In this document: positions 35,874 through 49,800 of the stretch, piece by piece
How the letters are laid out: the number at the start of each line of letters is the position of its first letter
How positions within the stretch are numbered: position 1 is the first letter of the stretch
Assembly (NCBI RefSeq): GCF_003945595.2
Contig: NW_024104765.1
Span: 372,001 to 436,000 of the forward strand
DNA: 64,000 nucleotides
Direction of reading: 5' to 3'
Source of the DNA: Pipra filicauda
Lineage: Eukaryota; Chordata; Aves; Passeriformes; Pipridae
Translations under genes and position numbers: made by a program
The notes under the pieces: model-generated
What the model saw: the letters and a program-made list of their open reading frames with translations, nothing else
Databases searched by the model: none
Told to the model about the DNA's origin: nothing

Positions 35874-37757
35874 CATTGTCCATAAAAATGGACAAAAGAA
35901 AAAACAGACTTTAAAAAAAACTTGACTTTTTAAAAAAATTAGCCTTAAGCTAGTCATGAAATGGTTTAAGTGGGACAGACTAAAAGCAGAAGTTATATGT
36001 GGAGTTTCCAGTGGTTGATACTGAGGCTACGCTGCATCTGAGGAGCTGCCTGGGTTTTTTATGGAAGGTATTCTTCATTCACATCGACAATGAAGAGTCT
36101 CATTTACAAGGAAAACTCAATGAAGGAGCTGATCACTCAATTGTATATAATGTTTATAATGGAGGCAAATTGGTTCTTTGTGCATTTGATAAACTGTGTT
36201 GCCCTTTGAGGGCAGAAATGCCTGAAAGCTTCATAAAAAAAAAAACTATTAAAAAGAGCAATTACTGCCAGCATTTTCTCTTAAAATACTTGGCAGCTGT
36301 AGTTTGATTAATGACAGGAAAAGTTTTTCTTCTAGGTGATAGGTACGAGACAACTCTACTGGGAATAACCATGCTCTGAGCATCACTTACCTAGGAGTGA
36401 TTAGAGGTAGCACGTGCTGTATAGTTTATAAAGTCAGGGTGAAAGAAAAGTGTTTCTCTGAAGTTGTGGATTTCCTTTCACTTTTCAAATGTTTTTTATA
36501 CCTGCTGTAGCTGGTAGAGGGATCTTCTATGTGTTGTACAGGGGAAAGTTTGCACGTATTCCTGTATTTTTGGCTTAAGTATGAATGAGTCAAAAGATTT
36601 TTGTCAGTACATTTTCTCTCTAAACATTTCTGTGCACACAGTGATGCTTGAAAAGAGTTCCTGTAATGCATGTTAGGCTTTGAGTTAATTTATTATTGCC
36701 AACCATATAATTTCAACTCCTCCCTCATCTTCTAAGGCCGTCCAGAAACTGCAGCTCTACAGTGAGGGAAAAGTGACTTTGGTGCATTTGGGCAGCTTGT
36801 TGTCATTCATAGTGGAGTCAAAATGTGACCAAGTTTATACTCTTGGCTAGATTCCTTCAGACATGAGTTAACCAGCTGGGTTTTACTTGAAAGTGGGGCA
36901 TGTTACACACAGCAGTAACAAACATGCTTAAATTCTGTTCCGGTGGGAGAGGATGCTCCCCTCTGCCTTTCGCCAACTGGTCCATATGTTAGAGCAGCCA
37001 CCACAGTGCCACTCCTGGGAAGTCGAGGCTTCCGTGGTGGAGGGTATTGCCAACCAGCTGCAGTGCCTCACAGGTGCTGCTCCCCCTCTCTCCAGCAGTG
37101 TGATGGCTCAGGGGTGCCAAGCAGCACCTGCCACACCTGACTGTGGGTAGGGTGCAGAGGGAACACTGTACTTCCTGCTCCACCAGCTGTGCAGCCATCT
37201 CTGCTCCCCGGCCATCACATCAGAGTGACAGAGGAAGGGGTGAGGAACAGGGTGTGACAGCTGGCAGTTGGGCTTGGCTAAAGGGAGAATGCAGTACTTC
37301 ACACAGGAAAAGAGCTCTGCATGACCTGACTAGCTCAGTTTGTTACAATATATAGAGCATCTGGAGCCTTTGTGCCATCAGGCCTTAGTACACAATGGCA
37401 ACCGCAGGAGGGGAGAACTTTGCTTAGGGCAGCACAGTTAATACCACTTCCTCTACCAAAAGGATGTTATATTTACATGGCAAATACAGAGCAGTTCTCT
37501 TTTATGGGAAATACCAGGTAGACCTGAGTCTTAAGTACACTGCTCCACCAAGTGCCTGGGAGAAAGTGACTGTGGCAGCCTTACCCCTCCCAGATGGCTG
37601 TGCCATGCCTACTCTTCTGCAGTTGGTATGAAGGAGCACAAACCTCTAAGCACAGACGGTGCTTCCAGGCTGCATTAGCAGTGACACGCAGGATTCATAT
37701 TATCCGGGGGAAAAAAATTTTACTACGAGATGTGACTTTACATTGCATGCAGCCTCA
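35874..37757. other. 3' UTRs and spacer between convergent SLC35A1 and RARS2
   Basis: No coding gene is seen. On the minus strand an AATAAA lies at 36689-36694 and could end RARS2 transcripts about 1 kb past its stop. A somewhat GC-richer block at about 36940-37330 has no recognisable content. Confidence 0.65.
36248..36253 (+). promoter_or_regulatory. Candidate SLC35A1 polyadenylation signal (ATTAAA)
   Basis: ATTAAA lies 375 bp after the SLC35A1 stop, within an A-rich stretch. It is the nearest plausible signal, but a longer 3' UTR is equally possible. Confidence 0.35.
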
Positions 37758-37844
37758 TTACATTTGAGTCACAGGTGTAATGCCAAGAAGTTTCATTCCG
37801 TTGGCTAGAACCGAGCGTGCAGCTTGAAAGAGACAGAGCCTTGC
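37758..37844 (-). CDS. RARS2: RARS2 terminal coding exon
   Basis: The acceptor is TTTTCCAG. It encodes [20 protein letters not shown] then GITPVTQM and TAA at 37758-37760. The human C-terminus is GITPVCRM. Confidence 0.95.
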   Translation of the reverse strand, partial: ARLCLFQAARSVLANGMKLLGITPVTQM

Positions 37845-40800
37845 CTGGAAAACAAAAGAAGAGTCATCTTAGGGTAGTGCTACAGAATAGGGTGTGGTTC
37901 TCAGAACAGCATGCATCCTCTGTCCCCACACTGGGATTCAGACCTACATATAACCCCTGTACTGAGAAACACACCAATGCTGGCAGCATTTACACCAGCT
38001 GTTGTTAGCCCATTGCAGTGTCAACAAGAGGGACAGTTGGTCAAACAAAGGAAGCTGGAAAGGCGTGTTTAGCCAAGCCCTCTGGGCAGAACAAGCAGAG
38101 ATGCCTGTGGAAGAGCTAGCAATGACTAAAAAATGAAAATCTTTCATGCACTGGGGGCTAGTACAGCCCTGAGGGTACTGTTGGAATTCCCTCCTCCTGC
38201 CCTGCCTGTGTTAGAGGTTGTCAAGCAACTATGGGCTGCTTTTAAAATTTCACTCTTCTTTGTCAATGTCTTGGCTGCTACACAGCTGGCTGTTTGCTCC
38301 AAAAACCATAGTTCTTGAAAGCTGTCACATTGTAAGATATTTAGAAAATATTTTTTTTACAAGATAAGGAACTTAAGTTTTCCTTGTAGCTTGGACTGTC
38401 TTAGTCCACCTCCAAAGTAGGAATACCTACAGCATCTAAGCTCAAATACAGACTGCAGCTCCATCAATTCCACTGAATGTTTTTCCCCCACAGCACAGCT
38501 CAACACTTAAGTGTGATTTACTACCAAAATCAAATAAGTAGTTGCTTTTGAAATAGATGAAAGAAAGTAAGAAAGGCAGTGTAATTAGTGTATCACTTAT
38601 TGAGCATTTAGGGGGTCAAACATTGGGAGATCAGTAGAAAATAATTTGCATTTATTTGGGACTGCAGATTAAAAGTTGTCAGCCCCTAGCTTTAGCTAGA
38701 AAGGCAATACGGACAACTTGGGATATGGAGGTGGCAAGAGGGAGGAGACGGATTTAGTTCTCTCCTAATTCTCTGTCTTCCCACGTAACCACTAAAGGAA
38801 ACCATCAAAAATTAACCAGCAAGTTTAATGCTCAAATGTTTACTCTTAAAACATTCAAAAGGAAAGGTGACGAGAAGGGGTTTGACTGGATTTGGAGCAG
38901 TTGTCGGTTGGGAGCATTGTGTTTTAGGAGGATTAAGCAGAGCAGCCCTTTCCAGAAGCCCTTTCCAGCAATCCCTGCCTTCCCAAAGCAGTGCCACCCA
39001 CGGGAGAGCCTCCCTGTCGGCTCCTCCGCCTGCGGGTGTGTATTCACACAAGTGGTTACACAGCTGGATTGGCAAAGCCAGAATCCTTCCTCTGGGACAC
39101 CCTACACAGACTCTAGCCACCTAAGATGCTGTACCATACCTGTGCTACTTCAGGGGTGCTGCCTCTCACAGGAAGGGTTTTGTGTGCCACGGCTACAAGA
39201 TGGCTGGAATGGAAAACACAGAGACAATGGTGAGAACCAGCAAGTCGCTCTGGGCTACAGAAAGCAGCAGAACTGGAAGGGCCACCCACAACTGCAGCAT
39301 GCCAGAGGCTGATTTACAACAGCCTCTCACCTGGCTCAAGGAAGGCATGATTTTCTATAGCCTGCATGGTGTCAGGGCATGCCATTAACAACTTATTGCT
39401 CCTGAAATAACCCCAAAACAATCTCTCTGCTACCTGCCCATTAAAAAACCAAAACCAAAACCATGCTCAAAACTGGTCTGGGAAATCCTTGAGATTCTAC
39501 CCAGGCATTCCCAAGGTGTGTGATTCCTTATACAATTTTTCTGAATTTGTTAAAGCCTTTCCCATACACAGGCTCTACATCTTCCTCCACCAAGCCTATT
39601 CTTGCATTTCACGGTGCTGTCAAATCAGACAGGTCCCTATGGGAGTCACATACACAGTATGACTTACAGAAATAAGCTTTGTTCATTGGCTGAGATAGTG
39701 GTTAAAAATGGTTTGGACAAAGTTTCCTAGCTGAAATTTTGATATTTGAGATGATGTTATCAGCTTAAATCTCCTTAAGATTTCATTAGTTCAGCATGAT
39801 TTTGGTTCTTACACCGGGTTACAGCCAAGTGACTCTTTTTTCCTAAAAGCAGTTAGTTTCTGAGAAGGCTTCTGGCTCCAGCCTTGATCTCTACTATTTA
39901 TTATATTATTTGCTATCCTACTTTACTTTATACATTTCCTGCTTCAGGGAGACTGTCCCACAAATTTGCATCTTCCCACTATTTTTACTCTTCAAAGCAG
40001 TGCAGATATGAGGGCTGCAGATCCAGCTCAGGAAGACCTGTCCTTACTGGAGACGCCACCAGTATCAGCCATCACCTTACCTAAGTGTGAGGAGGTAGCT
40101 GACAATGTGCTTGGGTTGCAGATCCTGAGAAGATCTATACAGGACCTCATCGTACCTGTGAAGGAAGAAAAGAATTGTTTGGTGCTGCAGTAGTAGAGGG
40201 TGTGCTCAGATATAAGGCTCATCAGACTTGCTTAAGTCAGAGCAAGCACACAACTACAGCTGTAGAATTAGCAAAACTGATCTTCTGAGCCAGACCTAAG
40301 CCATGTCTTTAGCACACAGCGCATTATTCCTTCCTCGTTCACTTATTATTGAAGGAGATTGCTTCTGCTCCTCATTTTGCAAACACCGTAGATGGCAGAG
40401 CTCAGAGAGACAGGCTACCCAAGAGAACACAAGAGCTATATTTGCTCCTGGAACATTATGTCTGTTTTTACATCTCAACACTAATTGTAAGTTCCTAGAA
40501 GTAAAAAAACGTGTTAAATAACCAAAAGAGTCAAAATAGTCTCTTAGGGGGCCTTGCCTTTAGTAAATGCAGCTTAGACTTTTAAGTAGCTAAAGGGAAT
40601 CTTGTAACATTAAAAGAAGACAAAAACAATGTGATTTTACATAATCCTGGAATACAGATTCCCACAGAATCACAGAACGGGTCAGGTTGGAAGGGACCAC
40701 AGTGGGTCATCTGGTCCAACCTCCCTGCTCAAGCACCATCATCCTACATAACTTACACGTAGTTGACTTTGTAAGACAGTATTAAACTGGGCAGTACAGG

Positions 40801-43800
40801 CAAAGTCATGAAATCTATGTTTTTATTTCATGTGTTCTGCTTTCCTTTTTCACAGTAGGTACCAACACCTCTGGGGCTGAAGAGATTTCAAAGTGGGCAG
40901 TGGACTTCCTAATCTTTGCTCAGCTCCCAGGCCCATCCCAGCCAGCATGTCCAAGCTGAACTGCCCTGGGATCTTCCTCCTTTAAAGACAAGCTGCAGAA
41001 CTGGGAAGTGCGCTCCAGTAACAAGGGCTCAGCAGTCACGTAAGAGCTACAGCACCAAGGAGGGAGCGCTCCTCATCCCATGGGTGGGTAAGCCACAAAA
41101 ACACCTCTTACACGTGCACTCAGCAGCTGATCTTAGCCAGCATGCCCGAGGTGGTCACTGCTGGGGAAGGTCGCTGCCCTCACACACTGTGCCACTGACA
41201 TGAGCAAGACAGAACCAGGGGAACCTCCACACGGTCTCAGGGCCAGCACAGACACCAGCAGCTGTTGGTCCCTCAGAGGCAGCAACGTGGGTACAAAGAA
41301 ATTACTGCTAACAAGCACCATCAAACAGCCACTGATAAAAGCTTCAAACAAAGTTGGTACCAAATAAAGGACCCTGATTTGATACCAGCTTTTTTGCTTC
41401 GGGAAGCTGCCATTTCAGTATTGGCCTACAACAACTTGCTAAGATTATTTTATCAGTCAAGTAAGTTTGCTTTTGCAGGGTTATACATAGAATCATAGAA
41501 TGGTTGGCGGAGATCTTAAAGATTCTCTAGTTCCAATCCCCCTACCAGGTCTGGTTTTGGCAGGTTACTCAGAGCCTGGACTAGTGGAATGTTCCATCTT
41601 CTATCTGCTACCTTCAGTCTACTATTCATTAGACTGCAAAGTTAATGGTATTCAGAATTGGGCAGCTATTTTCAGGTATATGTTTGGTATATTTTCAAAC
41701 AGCAGAAGCAGAGCCTTCTGACAGGCTTTTGACAACTCAGAAGGGTTTATTATGGAAACTTTTCAAGAAGCATTGAGTCATGGCAACTCAGAAGGAGGAC
41801 TGAACAGTAATTGTTACTCCTGAAACTGTGGAATATTTTAAGATGAGTTTGTTAGCCCTTGAGTGCCTGGTCTAATAGATAACCTCAATACTGCTTTCTG
41901 CTGGAAGTAAAGGCCCCTGGAGATGCTTCACAGAGATTCCATATGGTACTGGGCCAGGCTCAAAGACCTTCGCAATAAGCAGACCTGAAGTTCAATAAAA
42001 TCAAGAGCCCTGCAGTGGATCAACAACTTCTGTCTGAAAATTGACACAAGTCTGCAATGCAGTGATCTCTGCACATAACCCTGTCCGTTTTCACACATAA
42101 GACAGGCAGCTATGCACTAATCTGATAAACCCCAAGAAATGACCCTCATGTTTTCCATGAAATACAATGGCACTGGAAAAATAACACACTACTGGTCTTA
42201 TTTAGAGTGCTGGCTGGTCCTGTTGCTCAAGAGAACATGCAGCATATGATGAATTTCAGGCAGACCTCTTGAGGCAATTACAGTTAGTGATAGGACTCTA
42301 CAGGCTACAGGCTGAAAGGAACCACCTGGGACACTGGCATGACTTTTGAAAGTCCAGATTTTAAACAGATGCCCTCAAGAAGGTCTTAGTAGGGTCAAAA
42401 GAGTTAACTCTCTAGCACTGCACAGTGTGCAGTGCAGTATATAGGACCTCTCACTAGGAATTCTGAAAGCTTCAGATACTTCTGACTCCATCACACACTG
42501 TGCAACACGGACAACTCCCTTGTTTCTGTATTTTAACTGCACATCTATGAAATAATGAAAACAGAAACAGCTCAACTTTAAGACTGAATTAATGAAGAAC
42601 ATTACTGCTATTAACAGGTATTAGTTGTGCACACTCAGTAGCTCTGAAGGATGCTGAGCTACTGGATGTGCATGCGCACACTCCGTTTCACCTCACTCAG
42701 GAGCACTTCCTCTCTCTTTTCCCACATGACAAAAACAGAATACAAGGGACCAACTAAATCTGCAGTTAATATTTATATAGAGCCTAGCATACTTTTGTGA
42801 AGACAAGAAAGAATTAAGAGGATCATGTACACGAGTATGTTCCAAATATAGCTTTTTCTGTCATATGGCTTCTTAAAGCCACAAAAATTTCCAAGTGAGG
42901 GCTACTGTTGCAATCAGTGGGGCACAACAGACAAGTCATTGCCTGAAATAGCCATTTCTCATGATCACGCAGTCTGTGCCTTCTCAAAAGGTTGGCAGCA
43001 TATCCAGAGGTTTATTTTAAGAGAATTGCTATTTGGAAAGAAAACTAGACAAACCTGAGAAGATGCTGAAGAACAGAGATGGCGTCTGGCTCTTGCAAGC
43101 ATGCCACATTAACATCAGTTAGCTGTGCATTCCCATGCATCCGTTCTAAACTACGGTGTAAGAATGGAAAACAAATGTTGGGATGAAAACCTCCTGTTAG
43201 CAAAGTTGAACAAGAAAAACAGTAATTTGTGTTTTTAAGAAAAAGGGTAGGCTCCTTCTGCTCAAGATGAATGGAACACTGAGACAGACTAGCTGACTTC
43301 AACTAAGACAAAGAAATATAAAAATTGTGCTAGCCATTCGGTATCAACAGGATTAGACATATCCATGGACAACAGGTCCAGAAGCTGATGCTAAAAGGAC
43401 TAGAGAGGTACTCAATACCCCACTAATGGTACCTTGGCACCACCAATACCTAGATGATGAGGAAAGACAAGGGGAACAGAATACAGAAAGGGACCAGGCT
43501 TGCACATTCTCCCTGAGCACCACCTCCTGCTAGCATTGCCTCAGACAGAACACCAGGGTGGTACAGACCTTTGGCCTGATCCAGGAAGGGGCCTTACACG
43601 AAAATACATACTGATTTCTGCATTAAGAATGCTCTGACAGTTCATTATAATTAATAAAAGCGCTCAAACTTGCCTCTTCTGAATCTCTTTTAAAGAAGTG
43701 ATTAAATGTGTTAGGTGTTCGACCTGAGTCAACAGGAAGGGATCTGCTTTTAGCCTTGGTTACCAAAAGAGGGAAATAACAGAATGTCAAAAAATCCCCA

Positions 43801-46800
43801 CTAGCTACTGCGGTAGCCAAAAGTTCTGTGATGTGGTATATTTAACAAGTATGTGCGTTTTGGTTTTTATGTCACTTTCCCTAATCCTAGGGCTACCATT
43901 CCTCATCACTGACACCAACTACAGAGAGGCTGTTCCTAGAACTGGCAAAGTACATGGACAGGCAGCTCAGTTCTGTGGAAATGAGGCAGAAAATTCATTT
44001 TAATTGGCTTGCTCTTCTGGGAAGTTTCAATGATTCCTATCATAAACTCACACCTCTGCTGAAAAAGTGAACATGTGTCATATTTTAGGAAGGAGCTGAC
44101 ACTACTACTTAACAAAGCAGTAAGTTAATAAGGTTAAAATTCATGTAAAACTGTACTTTTGTGCATAAACACTAACTTACCTATGGAGTCTGGCATGGGT
44201 ATACTGCAAGAACACACCTGTGTCTCCACGACTTTGAAGAGCTCGATCCCAGCTAAACTGATAATCAGACGAGAGAAGGCCCCGGAAGTCCTGGAGAAAT
44301 AAATCACTGTCACCTAGATAAGGCTCTTCATCTCAGTTTTTAACTTTGCACAGAAGATGCAAACAGGTCATGAGGCAGCTCAGACTCACCTGAATTATTA
44401 GTGCTGCAAGACCAACCTTCTCTGCTGTCTCCATAGGGTCTTGTATCTCTTTGGTTGCTGAAGAGAAACAGAAAGAAACAATAGTTAAGTCTGCAGTACC
44501 ATAATGACTCCCTTGCTCAGACTTGGAGATGCCAATAAAATAGCAGATCTTCCAAAACCCTAAACTAGCAATATGAAATTGTCAAGATGCATGCAGCAAC
44601 AAGTCCAGAATATAAACCTTTCTTAAAAGCTGAAATACAGCTGTTTCAGATGGGCTTTTTCCCACTTCCCCTAGTATGTGGAATACAGATATTTAGGTCA
44701 GAAAGGTTCATTACAACAGGATAGCGAGACTACCCTGAATTCCTCTTCACAGTTCTGACAGCCAGTCTCTAAGTTCAGGAGGAGAATGAGAGGGCAATTC
44801 AGATTTTGTTGGAAAACTGATAAACTACAAGTGATACAGGTGCATAAACAACCAAAAAAAAGTCGTTCCAATGGTTAATGGAGCATTTGGATACATTCAG
44901 GGAGTTGTCACACCATCCACTAAAGAAGATACCTAAATTGACTATACTCAGAGACTCTGAACTGAGAGAATTACAGAATGGTTGGGGTTGGAAGGGCCAT
45001 TTAAAGATCGTTCCAGTCCAACCCTGGACTGTGAGGTACTCAATACCCCACATTGGTACCACCAATACCTAGAGGATAAGGGAGTACAAGCAGAACAGGC
45101 TACATAAAGGGATCAGGCTTGCACACTCTCCATTCACTCCAGCATTAAAATGCTTCCTTTGCACTCAGCTATGACACCAATATTGAGACTGAAGTCTAAG
45201 CTCCAATCCTCTCTGCAGTAAAACTGGTTTGAATCGAGGGGCACCCTTCTATCATTTTGCCTGATCCCCTTCTCCTGGTCCACTCTACAAGCAAAATTAC
45301 CTGGATTAAAAAAGCTGAGGAGGCAGAGCAAGGAAGACGCACACTATTTAACCTGACTAGATGGTTGATTCAATCCAGCACCTAACTCCAGAAAGCACAA
45401 GAGGGGGCAGCATTTCACTGAGAACTGCTTAAATCTTTACTGCATCAAGAGGAAAAGGTCGCAGAGCCACAGCCCGAGTGAGGTGAAGGCAAATATCCCC
45501 TTCAGCACATTCTGCTGCAGAGCAGTGACCTCCTGAGCACTCTGTGAACAGCCACAGGGCTGGGAGGATGACGAGGCAGTAGTGGAAGGCAAGCTACAGT
45601 TACTCTTGCCAGAGAAAACTGTCAGAGTCAAAAATCCTTTGGATGAAATCTGACTGTTGCCTGAACTCCAGCCCCAACCCTTCTATGGGCTAGTTTGTCC
45701 CTCCAGAAAAAAGCAACTATTGTCTCCAAAGACAGGTACTTTCTTCCCACTGTAAAGCATGATGAAATAATATCACTGAATGTTAGAATTTGCAAATCTG
45801 TAATTTAGGGAAGTTCACAGAGTTGCAAAGAATTATTTTAACATTGTTTATATTATAAGAGGTAAGAAATGCAAATATCAGGGTCTTTCACGGTGATTAG
45901 TCTGATTCAGGGAAGAGTGAAGGGTGGAAAAGATGACACATTTTTGATCAACACAGAACATCAAAAGAAACTAATAAGACCTGAAATAGCTAACTTTTTG
46001 CGGAAGTCATGTTTTGTAACATCCTCGAGCGAACTTCATTTAAAACATCTTCCAGGAAAATTACTTCTCCTCTTCGAGTCTTCATCCCTTGAACTAGACC
46101 AAAAGACACATGCTGGCACCTGTGTCGAAAAGCAGCAGGACCTAAAATTACATTTCAATCAAGAGAAATGTTTGCAGTGTTTGTTCAGAGCTGGATTCTC
46201 TACCAGGAAACAGCAATAACAGCTGAATAAATAACACTCCAACGCAGAAAGCTTTGTGATATAATCAGTAACTCTCATTTCAGCAACCAAAGCTCCATAT
46301 TTATTATATAATGGGAAAATTATGATCAGAATTATGATAACCTGGTCATTTGTGTGCTCTCAGGAACCTCTCTTGCTACTACCTTTAGCACAGAGGCCTC
46401 AATGCAATAATTTGCAATAAATTGAAGAGAGGCAGGATGTAGACAGATCAAATTACTGTGCCAACACAGATCTGTTAATATAATTAGAAAGGGAGTCATA
46501 ATAACTCTATTGTGGGCACATTAAACTAAAAGTATAATTAATCATTGCTAATAATAAAATATTCGTTGCTTCTGCTTATAATAATCCCAAGCATTATTCT
46601 GGATCCAGAATCTAAGACAACTTTAAGCACTGTGAAAGGAGGCAGTCTAGTTTTCCAGAAGGCTAAAATGCTATATTTAACCACAAAAGACATGCAGTCT
46701 GGCAGAGGAATATGATTTAGTTTGCAGATCCATTACTGACCTTTGCCCAGATTGCTAACAGGATTGGTAACTACAATGAATAACAGCAGGGATACACTTC

Positions 46801-49800
46801 CTTGCAATAGATACTTCAAGCCTGAAGCATGATTCAAACTCAGATTCAGATCACTGCTAAAATATAATACTTCAAGAATAATAATTTAATATGTTAGCAC
46901 ACAATATCCCAGAAGCTATGCCACAGTCTCTTAAAGATTGTTTCTCTTTTTCACATCAAGCAGTTATGAAGTTAAATGAGAGACAGGGCTGTTTTTCACA
47001 TCCTGGACACACGGCAATGGCTCCATTCACAAATAAATCAGGGCAGCAGGAGTGGGCATATAGAATGAAAAGGTTGGTGCTGAGGACCTGAGGCCCACAC
47101 TGCACACTATTCTAAGGGTTTGTTTTGTTATTTTTTTCCTCCTTATTGGACTAGTATTAGTTGGGTCCTACAGGCCAAATGTCTGCTTCCACTCTGGAGT
47201 TCATTAGTTGCACACCAGCATCACATCCTGTAGCTTAGCTTCAACCAAAATGCCTACGTGATATGTGCTATAGTATGGTGGTAGGTGGACACAATCAGGA
47301 GATTCTCCTCAAAAGAACAGTCTACTGAAATTCCAATGTACAAATTATTCATTTTAAAAAAAAATCAACTCAATAAGATATATAATATAATTAAGATTCA
47401 TAAATACATACCTTTCTGCCCAGTCATAACCCATGAGCTTCAGTATTTGGAATAACTGTTGAAAATGATGACTTTGACTTTTATCTGTCTAAGGAATAGA
47501 ATTCATGCATATCAGAAAACACTCCAAGTCTGATAGGGATTAGCTTTTCACACACAAACACACACCACCACAGATACTGTGCCAGTAAGTCACTGCAAGC
47601 AGAATTAAAATCTATGAAGACAAACAAGACTTGGAAATTGTGGCAGCTGGAATCTATGTCAATGGGATTTTGCATCATATTAGAAAAAAGTAATCTACCT
47701 TTTCAGACATTATTCAAGTCATGAAGCAAAAAGACATGAAGGGAAAGGAAACCTTGATGTTCTTTAGTTTCCCATAATTCGTGAGCTGCCCACAAAAAAC
47801 CCCCTCCATTTCCACCTCAGAACCTTGCTGCTCGTTATATACCCCTGTTTTACGTCACCAAACGCTAGGGTTCCTTTGGCTTAGAAACAGAACACCTCTT
47901 TAAGCTGTCTGTCTCCAGAACCCAATAGTTTCTATTGTCTCTAGTGTGATTTGTAGTTTTACATTATAAGGCAGCTACAGAATTTTAAAAAAAGAAGTAT
48001 GAATTATCACAATTTCATAACAATTATGCATTTTGTGCTCTCTTACTTCCAGTTACTCTCTCCTATTAACTGAAGTAGTTTCTGATGGTGGTTTATGCCT
48101 AACAATGATCTTCATATGTGTTTCTAGCTACAGCTGTTGCTGCAAAGTTCACTTTCCTACCTAGTTGTTTTGACTACACCACTTAGACTCCCTTTTATCC
48201 CTCCTTAAAAAACCCTGCCGAGATAACCAAATAGTCACTACTTCCTCATTTGTTTTGTGTTCCAAGACAATGAGTGAGCAGTGAGTGAAGTGCTTATCTG
48301 TGTTCCTTCTCAATTCTACCTCTGTATCAAGCACCTGCCTCCTCTTTCAGAGTTCCTCATAAGCTGCTCCACTCCTATCACCTCTCCATGTTGACTCACA
48401 AGCAAGGCTAATAAATGGATAGCAGTGGCCAGCATTTCAAACTAGGCCTTCCAAGGTCTTTTCCATTCATCTTCCATCTGAGGTTTATCTCTGTACCTGT
48501 AACAAAGCCAGATCTCTCTCACTAAGTGGTTAGCTTTAAGGGAGAAGTGTGCAGTCTGGCAGCATGGATTATATTCAATTCTTCATAAATAAAAGCAGTT
48601 TCATCTCATGCTTTGAGTGCAACATTCAATGGTATCTTAGTACGTCTTTAATAATATGTCACACATTTTAAAATGTTTTGAATATTTTTCTCATATCACT
48701 GCCTTTTTATGAAAAAAGTAGGATTGAAAAAAATCTAAATTGGTGAATGCACTGATTTACAGCATTACAACTAGTAAACCAATTTAATGTTTTCTTTAAC
48801 AAGTTGATCTGAGGAAGACAAGATGATCTTATTAAAATAAGACTCAAGAGTCCCTAAATAATTTTCTTGTAACAAGATTAGGATTCTGCTATACCTTTGT
48901 ATTTAATAATTGAAGACTAAAATCATCAGTGTTCTCATTTAAACCCATGAAGTCCTCTCGCCTCTGGTCACGCTGAGTTAAGACTTAACTCATTACACAG
49001 TACTGGCACAAAACAGCAGCAAAGCTCAGTGAGGTTGGCAGGTCCCTCATTAGTCTGTCTGTTCCATAAAGTCTCCTAACGGCCTACGTTATCACCCTCT
49101 CATGTTATAACCCACTTTCCCAGTCCTCAGGAAGCCAGAAGTGATAAAAAACCCCTCAAGTCAGACATTCAATTGACACATCAATCACATCACAGTCTGG
49201 TTTTGCTGCACATCTGGACTCAGAGTAAGACAAAAAGGGCCAGCCAAGGAAGTAAATAGTTACTGGAGTTCAGCTGTGAGCAGCCAGTCAGCTCAAGACT
49301 TGCTTTCACACTCACTCCCTCCATGACCATAACGTTCAGGCAATATCCTAATCTGTGCAAAGCAGAGACCCAACTATTCCTTCTTTCTAATTGTACCTTC
49401 TTCCTTGGTCCCCACCACCTCACAGTATAACAAATACAAATAATTACCTATCCCCATGAACTAGACAGGAAACATCCCTAATTCCTAAAGCATTGCATTT
49501 TCACAGCCACACTGTCCTTCAATGTCAATTAACCCAGCCAGCAGAGGCAGAAAAACTCCCACCAAATCCAAAGAATTTCCCAAAAAAATTTCCCTGTTCT
49601 ATAACAAAATGTAGGAATGGCAGGCTATGAAAAACTTCCTGAAGACTGAAATAAAAGGAGGAACGTCATTTAACTAGAAATTGCACTTTCAACTACCTGT
49701 GTATTTAATGTTGTGCTTACTGATCTCTCCCTGTCCCCTGAATCTGGTCACATTATACTGACTTCAGAAAAAGTTGTACCAGAGAAAGTATATGGGCATT

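Larger units (their letters stand above)
40156..43054 (-). other. RARS2 intron with two CR1 stubs
   Basis: This 2.9 kb intron holds CR1 3' stubs at 40663-40750 and 41486-41555, both reading in the sense of RARS2. I see nothing else. Confidence 0.75.
44458..45994 (-). other. RARS2 intron with a CR1 stub and copy B of a local repeat
   Basis: This 1.5 kb intron holds a CR1 stub at 44966-45030 directly followed by copy B at 45031-45140. I see nothing else. Confidence 0.75.
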
